The position numbers and the translations under genes were made by a program. A stretch of DNA of 6,108 bases from Sulfurimonas sp. GTDB lineage: Bacteria; Campylobacterota; Campylobacteria; Campylobacterales; Sulfurimonadaceae. The number at the start of each line of letters is the position of its first letter. The first letter of the stretch is position 1. The stretch covers positions 1-6,108 of the forward strand of contig DQSP01000150.1 of assembly GCA_015663215.1 (NCBI GenBank), read 5' to 3'. Below, in pieces: positions 1 through 5,764 of the stretch. The notes below the pieces were generated by a model. That model was not told where the DNA came from. It was given only the letters and a program-made list of their open reading frames with translations, and made no database searches.

Positions 1-660
1 GAGCCAATAGTCCAAGGGGCAGGGGGCATGCGAATCTACTCCCCACAGTTTTTAAAACGAGTAAGAGAACTTTGTACAGAGTATGAAGTGTTACTTATCT
101 TAGATGAGATAGCAACTGGTTTTGGACGTACGGGTAAGCTCTTCGCTTATGAGTGGGCTGATGTGACTCCTGACATACTCTGTGTTGGAAAAGCATTAAC
201 AGGTGGCTACATGTCACTCGCAGCAACTCTAACGAGCAAAAAAGTGATGCAAGGAGTTGAAGCAGGAGGAAATGTTCTCATGCATGGACCAACTTTTATG
301 GCAAACCCCCTTGCTTGTGCAGTTGCAAACGCGAGTCTTGAACTTTTACTGAGTTCTCCATGGCAAGAGAGAATACAAAACATTCAAACGCAGTTAAATG
401 CCCAACTAAAAAGATGTGAAGCGATAGAGATAGTAAAAGAGGTTCGTGTTCTTGGGGCTATCGGAGTTTTAGAGTTAAAAGAGGATGTTGATTTAGCTTG
501 GATGACTAAAGAGTTTATCAAACACGGTGTTTGGTTACGACCTTTTAACAAGCTTGTTTACATCATGCCTCCCTTTGTAATAAACAAGGAAGAGTTACAT
601 ACTTTAACAGAGGCTATCTATAATGTGCTGAAAGTTTATTCTAAAAAATTGTCTGTCTAA
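1..660 (+). CDS. bioA: Adenosylmethionine-8-amino-7-oxononanoate aminotransferase BioA, C-terminal half (5' end outside window)
   Basis: This is a PLP-dependent class-III aminotransferase of biotin synthesis, acting in the cytoplasm. It moves the amino group of S-adenosylmethionine to 7-keto-8-aminopelargonate to give 7,8-diaminopelargonate. The frame is open from base 1 and begins with EPIVQGAGGMRIYSP, a typical BioA stretch. Counting from base 1, the PLP-binding aspartate lies in LDEIATGFGRTGK (D35), the Schiff-base lysine in GKALTGGY (K64), the MHGPTFMANPLAC block at about 94-106, and the substrate-carboxylate arginine in LRPF (R180). The D35-K64 spacing equals that of E. coli BioA (D245-K274, from memory), so about 210 N-terminal residues lie upstream. 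The HGPTFMANP block separates BioA from other class-III aminotransferases. The gene ends at TAA 658-660, convergent with and overlapping the transporter gene. It appears intact as far as seen; its operon partners are outside the window. Confidence 0.93.
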   Translation, partial: EPIVQGAGGMRIYSPQFLKRVRELCTEYEVLLILDEIATGFGRTGKLFAYEWADVTPDILCVGKALTGGYMSLAATLTSKKVMQGVEAGGNVLMHGPTFMANPLACAVANASLELLLSSPWQERIQNIQTQLNAQLKRCEAIEIVKEVRVLGAIGVLELKEDVDLAWMTKEFIKHGVWLRPFNKLVYIMPPFVINKEELHTLTEAIYNVLKVYSKKLSV

Positions 661-2354
661 TCAATACAAAGGATTTTATAGATATTCTCTTTACCCTTAC
701 GCTCTCTAAAGTTACTCTGATGTTCTTTGAGCATGCTAAGTGCTGCGTTTAAGTCTACAAAGAGATGATTTTCAGGCACAAGAGTCGGAATAACTTTTAT
801 GTTTTGCAACATTCTTTTAGGTTGCTCATTTATCCCTGTGATAAGAACTGTAATATTTTTACTATTTAGCTCATAAATGGCATCATCTATGGCATACATC
901 CCACTCTGGTCTATACTTGGAACATTATACATTCTAAAGATGACTACACTCACTTCTGGTAGCTCTTTCATCATCTGTTTAAAGTGTGCGGTAAACCCAA
1001 AAAATATAGGTCCATTAAAGTGTTGAATATAGACTTGGTTTTCTATATCTCTACAAGACTCTCTATCTTGTGATGAGGGTGGAAAAACATCATGAAAGTC
1101 TTTGAGTGTTTTTGAGATTGACTTGTTCTCAGCCATATCCCCCATCTGTTTCATAAAGAGTATAGATGCTAAAACCATCCCGATGCCAACAGCTTGAAGC
1201 AGGTCGACAAAGACGGTCAGAAAAAGTACTATGACCATGATGACAGCATCTGCACGAGGTACATCCTTGATGTGTTTGATACCCTTGTAGTCGATAATAC
1301 CTAGTCCAACTGTGATGAGTATACCTGCTAAAACGGGAAGAGGGATAAGCTTGGCATAAGCCCCTGCACCAAAGAGAATAATGACTAAAACTATACCGTG
1401 AAAAACACCTGAAAGATTTGTTTTTCCTCCCGCGTTTATGTTCACAACGGTTCTCATGGTAGCCCCTGCACCTGGCAGACCGCCGATGAGTCCTGCTACT
1501 ATGTTTCCTATACCTTGTCCGACTAGTTCTCTGTTTGAGTCATGCTGTGTTTTTGTCATGTTATCAGCTACAACAGAAGTAAGAAGAGAGTCTATGGAAG
1601 CTAGTGCTGCAAGTGTGATGGCAGGGATTACCATAAGCATAGGATGATGCCAGTCTAGTGAAAGTAAAGTGTCTATGTGAAGTTCGGGGAAACCATTTGG
1701 AATATCGCCTATGACAGATACGTTTAGCCCCATATAAGTTGAGAGTAGAGTCAAACTTACTAATGCGATAAGAGTTGCAGGTACTTTTTTTGTAAGCTTT
1801 GGAAATAGGTAAATAATGCTTATAGTACCTATGGATAAAAGTACAGCTTGAATGTTGATGTTGTCACTAATATCATCAAGATGTAGAAAAATTTCAATAA
1901 TACTGTTGGGAGAAGTAAGCCCATAAAATGGAAATATCTGCATGATAATAATAATAGCCCCAATACCACTCATGAAGCCTGATATAACAGGGTAGGGAAT
2001 GTAGCGAATATATTGTCCAACTTTAAAAACACCAAGTAGTACCTGAAAGATACCCGCTAAAACAAAAGTCGCGACTATAGTTCCAATGGCTTTATCTAAA
2101 GAGCCATAAAAAGCTATCTCACTAGCTATAACAACAGAAGCTACAACAGCCAAAGGACCTGTTGGACCACTTATCTGCGTTTGTGTGCCACCAAAAAGTG
2201 CAGCAAAAAAACCAACAGCGATAGCTCCATAAAGCCCAGCAATAGCTCCCATACCAGACTGAACACCAAAGGCAAGTGCGAGAGGAAGTGCAACGATGGC
2301 TGCTGTCACCCCACCAAATATATCCCCAGATAAATGTTTTGTTGATAGAAACAT
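657..2354 (-). CDS. SulP-family anion permease with STAS domain, BicA-like (probable Na+/bicarbonate symporter)
   Basis: This 565-residue inner-membrane protein has the SulP (SLC26) layout: hydrophobic segments from about 12 to 400, then a cytoplasmic STAS domain at about 438-545 with the signature IDQSG (481-485). It has QISGPTGPLAV (60-70, TM3), IDSLLTSVVADNMTKTQHDS (254-273, TM8), GQGIGN (279-284) and GGLPGAGATMRT (291-302, TM10). As I recall the BicA structure, its sodium/bicarbonate site uses D258, T262, A301 and T302; here D255, T259, A298 and T299 fall at a constant offset of 3. That favours bicarbonate over sulfate or dicarboxylate, but substrate is inferred and sulfate remains possible. 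The ATG at 2354 is chosen because AAGGA (complement 2364-2368) lies 9 bases upstream. An out-of-frame ATG at 2361 sits too close to that site to be the real start. The stop TAG overlaps the bioA stop. A strong promoter lies upstream. Confidence 0.93.
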   Translation of the reverse strand: MFLSTKHLSGDIFGGVTAAIVALPLALAFGVQSGMGAIAGLYGAIAVGFFAALFGGTQTQISGPTGPLAVVASVVIASEIAFYGSLDKAIGTIVATFVLAGIFQVLLGVFKVGQYIRYIPYPVISGFMSGIGAIIIIMQIFPFYGLTSPNSIIEIFLHLDDISDNINIQAVLLSIGTISIIYLFPKLTKKVPATLIALVSLTLLSTYMGLNVSVIGDIPNGFPELHIDTLLSLDWHHPMLMVIPAITLAALASIDSLLTSVVADNMTKTQHDSNRELVGQGIGNIVAGLIGGLPGAGATMRTVVNINAGGKTNLSGVFHGIVLVIILFGAGAYAKLIPLPVLAGILITVGLGIIDYKGIKHIKDVPRADAVIMVIVLFLTVFVDLLQAVGIGMVLASILFMKQMGDMAENKSISKTLKDFHDVFPPSSQDRESCRDIENQVYIQHFNGPIFFGFTAHFKQMMKELPEVSVVIFRMYNVPSIDQSGMYAIDDAIYELNSKNITVLITGINEQPKRMLQNIKVIPTLVPENHLFVDLNAALSMLKEHQSNFRERKGKENIYKILCID

Positions 2355-2398
2355 GTTTCATTTTCCTTTTGTATATTTCATGGCTTAAAGTGCATTAA

Positions 2399-2427
2399 AG
2401 TATAGTCACTAAGTGGTTACTTGTCAA
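2399..2427 (-). promoter_or_regulatory. Sigma-70 promoter of the SulP transporter
   Basis: On the minus strand a perfect -35 TTGACA (complement 2422-2427) is followed by exactly 17 bases and a -10 TATACT (complement 2399-2404, 5 of 6 to consensus). Transcription would start near 2392 and give a leader of about 38 bases before the ATG at 2354. A full -35 box is notable in Campylobacterota, where this element is generally poorly conserved. The -35 box is embedded in a palindrome described separately. Confidence 0.75.
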
Positions 2428-2431
2428 GTAA
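2417..2431. promoter_or_regulatory. Perfect 15-base palindrome over the transporter -35 box, candidate operator
   Basis: The sequence TTACTTGTCAAGTAA has two perfect 7-base arms around one central base. It lies between two divergent genes and contains the whole TTGACA -35 box of the minus-strand transporter promoter. A dimeric helix-turn-helix regulator bound here would block RNA polymerase at that promoter. It is about 26 bases upstream of the porin -10 box, so it could act on both genes. No regulator gene is visible in the window and I cannot name a family from the site. Confidence 0.5.
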
Positions 2432-2456
2432 ACACAAAGACAACACACTTCTAACT

Positions 2457-2462
2457 TATAAT
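2457..2462 (+). promoter_or_regulatory. -10 box (TATAAT) of the porin-cytochrome operon
   Basis: A perfect TATAAT lies 29 bases before the porin ATG at 2492. No convincing -35 box is found 16-18 bases upstream (2433-2440 is CACAAAGA), which is normal for Campylobacterota housekeeping promoters. Transcription would start near 2469, giving a leader of about 23 bases that contains the ribosome site AGGAAG (2481-2486), 5 bases before the ATG. Confidence 0.6.
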
Positions 2463-2480
2463 TAGTATAACTTAGTATAA
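2462..2480 (+). repeat. Tandem repeat TTAGTATAA x2, 10-base period
   Basis: TTAGTATAA occurs at 2462-2470 and again at 2472-2480, separated by one base. The period of 10 puts both copies on nearly the same helix face. The pair covers the predicted transcription start and leader of the porin gene and ends beside its ribosome site. It could be a regulator site or extra -10-like boxes (TATAAC, TATAAA), or chance in AT-rich DNA. Confidence 0.4.
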
Positions 2481-2491
2481 AGGAAGTCAAA

Positions 2492-3633
2492 ATGAACACA
2501 CGCAGTAAAAGTATTCTTGTTGGAACACTATTATCATCTTGTTTATTCTCATCAACACTCTTAGCAGTTGATATTGAACAGTTGGCAAAAGATGTAGAGA
2601 TGCTAAAAGAAGAAAATAGTAGGCTCAAAACCAACAGGGAAAACAATGCAAAATCAGGTTTTCAAATAGCAGGATATGCTGCATTTGATTATAAGGATGG
2701 GGAGTTCTCTGGGGTTCAATTTTCTCCTATTTTTCATGCAAAATATGGAGAAATTTTTCAGTTTGAAGGAGAACTAGAATTTACACTAGATCCTATAACT
2801 GGAGAGACTCTAACAGAACTAGAGTATGCGGCTGGAACAATCTTTTTTTAAATGACTATATGGGTCTACAAGTTGGTAAGTTTATGTCACCCATAGGGCA
2901 GTTTGTGCAAAATCAACACCCTTCATGGATAAATAAGTTACCAATGACACCTTTAGGGTTCGGACATGATGGTGCAGCACCAACTTCAAATGTTGGAATG
3001 GCACTTCGTGGCGGTTTACCTAAAATTGCAGGTCTACGTAGTAACTATGTGCTATTTGTTGCAAATGCACCGGTATATGGAAAAAATGAAGACAATAGCA
3101 TTGAAGGGAGTCTTGATACAAATGGAAAAACTACATCCAATGGAGCACAGCCTACTATAGGTGCACGTTATGCTTTAAATCCTGTTGGAGGTATGGAGAT
3201 AGGTATTTCTGGTGCTATAGGAGAGATAGTAGATGTAAACAATACATTATCTATTCGTGATTATTCTGTTATGGATATTGATTTTATGTATGATTTAGGT
3301 GCTGTTGCTCTAAAGGCTGAGTATGTAAAACAAGAGGTTGGAACAAGTACTTTAAATAGTATAGATCCAGATGGAGGTGTTTGGGAAGCTTTATACCTGC
3401 AAGCTTCATATCAGTTCACAAATGTTGCACTAGAACCTGTTGTTCGCTATAGTGATTACCATAATCCAGACACAAAACGCAATCAAATTGCACTTGGTTT
3501 AAACTATCTTTTTTCAAATAATCTTATAGGAAAATTCTCATATGAGTTTAATGAAAATGAAGATGCTACAGTGAGTTCAAGTGATGTTACAAACAATGAT
3601 ATACTCCGTGCACAACTTGCATTTGGGTTTTAG
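2492..3633 (+). pseudogene. Outer-membrane beta-barrel porin, reading frame broken near codon 119
   Basis: Two adjoining reading frames together make one porin. The first (2492-2851, 119 residues) has a signal peptide probably cut after LLA (23-25), a short charged coiled-coil-like stretch (27-50, KDVEMLKEENSRLK) and early beta-strands (FQIAGYAAFDYKDGEF). It stops at TAA 2849-2851. The second continues in the -1 frame as LNDYMGLQVGKFMSPIGQF and ends at 3633 in LAFGF, with the terminal Phe used by outer-membrane barrels for BAM recognition. Joining them at the T7 run (2843-2849) gives 380 residues, a normal porin length, with no gap or further damage. The inner ATG at 2860 has no ribosome site, so it is not a separate gene. 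The cause may be a fresh one-base deletion, a sequencing error, phase variation or slippage. The transported solute is unknown; it resembles phosphate-selective or general porins only loosely. Confidence 0.82.
2843..2849 (+). other. T7 homopolymer at the porin frame break
   Basis: The codons run ATC TTT TTT TAA in the upstream frame. With eight T, or a ribosome slipping back one base with tRNA-Phe on TTT, they become ATC TTT TTT TTA AAT GAC TAT ATG, which joins the two halves of the porin without loss of any residue. The P-site Phe codon at 2846-2848 can re-pair perfectly with TTT at 2845-2847 while the stop codon waits in the A site. Confidence 0.7.
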
Positions 3634-3642
3634 GAGAAAAAG

Positions 3643-3927
3643 ATGAAAAATTTAATAAAAACAACAATACTACTATGTATGCTTTTTGGAGCTAACTCTC
3701 TTATGGCATCAGATGCAAAAAAAGCGGATGCAATTAATGGTGCATCTGTCTGGGCAGATACATGTATGCGCTGTCATAACTTAAGAGCACCAGAAGACTT
3801 GAGTCAACGTGCCTGGGTATATTCGATTAACCATATGCGAATTCGTGCAGGTTTAACAGGACAAGAGACAAGAGATGTTTTAGAATTTATACTCTCTTCT
3901 AAAACAGATGCGGATGAGCATAACTAG
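3643..3927 (+). CDS. Small periplasmic monohaem cytochrome c
   Basis: This 94-residue precursor has a signal peptide (basic MKNLIK, hydrophobic core 8-20, likely cleavage after LMA at 20-22), so the mature protein is about 72 residues and periplasmic. One haem-binding motif, CMRCH, lies at 41-45; the likely distal ligand is M65 in HMRIRAGL. The C-terminal helix ETRDVLEFIL (75-84) is typical of class-I cytochromes c. The role is presumably electron transfer between periplasmic or membrane partners, but no partner oxidase or reductase is in view. TAGGAG (3631-3636) is the ribosome site and overlaps the porin stop codon, 9 bases before the ATG, so both genes share one transcript and may be translationally coupled. 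That link suggests a joint function at the cell envelope. The stop is TAG at 3925-3927. Confidence 0.88.
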   Translation: MKNLIKTTILLCMLFGANSLMASDAKKADAINGASVWADTCMRCHNLRAPEDLSQRAWVYSINHMRIRAGLTGQETRDVLEFILSSKTDADEHN

Positions 3928-3941
3928 GAAGATAGAGAAAA

Positions 3942-3969
3942 ATATCTTTAATGCATTATTTTAAGATAT
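3942..3969. repeat. AT-rich inverted repeat downstream of the cytochrome gene
   Basis: ATATCTT (3942-3948) and AAGATAT (3963-3969) are perfect 7-base arms around a 14-base spacer. The stem has only one GC pair and no run of T follows, so it is at best a weak terminator. The right arm overlaps the likely -35 region of the next operon, so it could equally be a regulator site or chance. Confidence 0.25.
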
Positions 3970-3989
3970 AAGCCATAATAGTATATAAT
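3961..3989 (+). promoter_or_regulatory. Promoter of the polyamine operon
   Basis: A perfect -10 TATAAT (3984-3989) follows a weak -35 TTAAGA (3961-3966, 4 of 6) at a 17-base spacing. Transcription would start near 3996. This leaves about 7 bases before the ATG at 4003 but about 19 before the ATG at 4015, which supports the later start. It separates the polyamine genes from the porin-cytochrome operon. Confidence 0.6.
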
Positions 3990-4014
3990 CCTTGTAAATA
4001 ATATGGGGATGAAG

Positions 4015-4842
4015 ATGATTAACAATAGTGAAGTTCAAAATATTCGTATTATAGCTCAAGGGAAAACTGCATTTGTTGAGTACCTCTTTTTTGAGTCCGA
4101 GTTGCATGGTGTTTGTGTGAGTATTGATGGGGATATTCAGTCTTGTGAGAGTGATGAGTGTATGTACCATGAGGCACTTGTTCATCCAGCTCTTCTCTCT
4201 CACCCTAAGCCTAAAACTGTGCTTATCATGGGTGGAGGAGAGGGTGCTACTGCTCGTGAAATTCTTGCCCATAAGTCTGTTACAAAAGTTGTGATGGTAG
4301 ATATAGATGAGGAGTTTGTCGGGTTATGTAAAAAGCACATCTCATCTTGGGGTAAGTCCGCGTTTAGTGACCCGCGTTTAGAAGTTCTTTACATGGATAT
4401 TAAAGAGTATCTTGATGGATGCACTGAGATGTTTGATGTTGTCATAGGGGACTTAGTAGATGTAGATGACTGGGACTCTCCTGTTGCTTCTCTTTATGGT
4501 GAAACTCTCTATAAAAAAATAAAAAAAGTGCTCAATCAAAATGGCATTATCGCTACACAAGCAGGAGCTCTTGACACAGGAGAGTCTACTAACCATAAAC
4601 GCATACGAGAGATGATGACTTCTGTTTTTAGTGATGTGAGAAGTTATGGAGTTATAGTCCCTTCGTTTTACAGTCTATGGGGTTATGTAATAGCTAGTGA
4701 TGATTTGAGTATACTGGGTACTGATCTATCTCAAAAGTTTACAAAAAGTGCCGAGGGTTTAGAACTTATGGGGCTTGGAGTAGAGAGTTTAATCACTGCG
4801 TTTACTCTACCAAAACTTATAAAAAAGAACATAGGAATTTAG
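4015..4842 (+). CDS. Aminopropyltransferase, ACL5/thermospermine-synthase-like (spermidine synthase family)
   Basis: This is a cytoplasmic enzyme of 275 residues that moves an aminopropyl group from decarboxylated S-adenosylmethionine to an amine. It has an N-terminal beta-domain (1-50), then a Rossmann methyltransferase-like fold with YHEALVHPALL (51-61), the nucleotide loop GGGEG (73-77), acidic VDID (95-98), MD (127-128) and the catalytic-region GDLVD (145-149), then TQAGA (181-185) and VPSFYSLWGYVIASD (215-229). Ordinary SpeE enzymes have DSTDP where this has GDLVD. YHE.LVHPALL, GDL, TQAG and VPSF..WG all match plant ACL5 as I remember it, so the product could be thermospermine or another product rather than spermidine. 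The ATG at 4015 is preferred because GGGG (4005-4008) is 6 bases upstream and the promoter predicts a short leader. ATGs at 4003 (279 residues) and 4009 are alternatives. It ends in TAG, one base before the next gene. General annotations would call it speE. Confidence 0.9.
   Translation: MINNSEVQNIRIIAQGKTAFVEYLFFESELHGVCVSIDGDIQSCESDECMYHEALVHPALLSHPKPKTVLIMGGGEGATAREILAHKSVTKVVMVDIDEEFVGLCKKHISSWGKSAFSDPRLEVLYMDIKEYLDGCTEMFDVVIGDLVDVDDWDSPVASLYGETLYKKIKKVLNQNGIIATQAGALDTGESTNHKRIREMMTSVFSDVRSYGVIVPSFYSLWGYVIASDDLSILGTDLSQKFTKSAEGLELMGLGVESLITAFTLPKLIKKNIGI
4833..4837 (+). promoter_or_regulatory. Ribosome site that sets the TTG start of the ureohydrolase
   Basis: AGGAA at 4833-4837 lies 6 bases before the TTG at 4844 and inside the last codons of the aminopropyltransferase gene. 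It supports TTG as a genuine start and points to translational coupling, since the upstream stop ends at 4842. Confidence 0.6.
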
Positions 4843-4843
4843 C

Positions 4844-5761
4844 TTGAAAGAGAAAAGTATTGAAACTATTATAGAGTACCAAGAGTTACCAAGTATTGCA
4901 ATGGATAAGGCTGATATTGTAATAAACAGAGTTTGTTGGGGTGGAAGTGTTAGTGGAAAAGTTGGCACAGAGGATGCACCTGATGCCATACTCATAGAAA
5001 CAGAGCAGATGGAGTACTACGATGAAGATTTAGAATACTCACCAATGAAGTATATGACGGTACATGTATCTGATAGCATTTATGAGTTCGATAAAATAAA
5101 AACATCTTTTAGCGCTAGAAGTAGTGAGAAAAAGCAGTTATACATTTCACTCGGTGGTGACCATTCAATAACGCCACAACTAACGTTAGCATTAGTAAAT
5201 AAGCCTGTGACAGTCTTGTTTTTAGATGCTCATGCTGATCTACGTCGTTCTTATTTAGGTGACATAAACTCACATGCGACACCCGCGTTTCAGCTCTTAA
5301 AACAGGGACATAAAGTTTTTATGGTAGGTATACGTTCGATGTTTGAGAGCGAAGCTCTTCGTATAAAAGAGGACAAAAATATCACATGTTTTATGGATAG
5401 AGCTCTTCGCAGTGAGGCTGTAAGAGATGAGGTACTTCAAAGTATTTCGGCTTTAGAGGGAGATGTATATTTAAGCATCGACATGGATGTTTTTAACCCT
5501 GCATATGTTCCAAGTGTGGGAACACCACAAGCTGGAGGCATCGACTACTACTTTGGTACTGACATACTAGAAGCTCTTTTTTTAAACTCTAGTGCAAATG
5601 TAGTTGGGATCGATATGGTTGAACTCATTCCTGAAGAGTCAAAAGTCTCACAGCTTTTTGCAGCAAAGTTTTTACAAAAGATTATTTCTTATTGGGGTAA
5701 GTCAGAGGGATTTGATACAAAAGAGCAAACGGGTGCGCAGATGCAAGTGAAGTATGAGTAA
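4844..5761 (+). CDS. Ureohydrolase of the agmatinase/arginase family
   Basis: This 305-residue cytoplasmic enzyme of normal family length should split a guanidino compound into an amine and urea at a two-manganese centre. All metal ligands are present: H107 in GGDHS, D128, H130 and D132 in DAHADLR, and D213 and D215 in SIDMDVFNPAYVP. H144 (SHA) and E260 (DMVELIPE) stand where the catalytic His and the substrate-guanidino Glu of arginases lie. The stretch VGTPQAGGID (225-234) is the agmatinase-like substrate loop. An agmatinase would give putrescine; an aminopropylagmatine ureohydrolase would give spermidine directly, which suits its place beside an aminopropyltransferase. Guanidinobutyrase-like activity is also possible. 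The gene starts at TTG with AGGAA upstream, one base after the preceding stop, and ends 3 bases before the ligase gene. General annotations would call it speB. Confidence 0.9.
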   Translation: MKEKSIETIIEYQELPSIAMDKADIVINRVCWGGSVSGKVGTEDAPDAILIETEQMEYYDEDLEYSPMKYMTVHVSDSIYEFDKIKTSFSARSSEKKQLYISLGGDHSITPQLTLALVNKPVTVLFLDAHADLRRSYLGDINSHATPAFQLLKQGHKVFMVGIRSMFESEALRIKEDKNITCFMDRALRSEAVRDEVLQSISALEGDVYLSIDMDVFNPAYVPSVGTPQAGGIDYYFGTDILEALFLNSSANVVGIDMVELIPEESKVSQLFAAKFLQKIISYWGKSEGFDTKEQTGAQMQVKYE

Positions 5762-5764
5762 CTA

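Noticed and set aside
2122..2361. Minus-strand frame of 79 codons opening with an ATG 7 bases before the transporter start
   Set aside because: It overlaps the conserved start of the SulP gene in another frame, has low-likelihood composition (many Trp and Cys) and its ATG sits only 2 bases from the ribosome site. It is a shadow frame.
2534..2545. Possible lipobox (LSSC, residues 14-17) in the porin signal peptide
   Set aside because: The residues after the Cys (LFSSTLLA) are still hydrophobic and a good signal-peptidase-I site follows. A beta-barrel with a terminal Phe is not expected to be a lipoprotein.
2395..2646. Minus-strand frame antisense to the porin signal region
   Set aside because: It covers the divergent promoter region and the porin N-terminus, resembles no known protein and has no ribosome site that I can see.
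2860..3633. Independent gene starting at ATG 2860
   Set aside because: No ribosome site or signal peptide precedes it, and its sequence continues the porin barrel without a break. It is the downstream half of one gene.
5345..5359. Small hairpin AGAGC-GAA-GCTCT inside the ureohydrolase gene
   Set aside because: A 5-base stem within conserved-length coding sequence and with no T run; likely codon chance.
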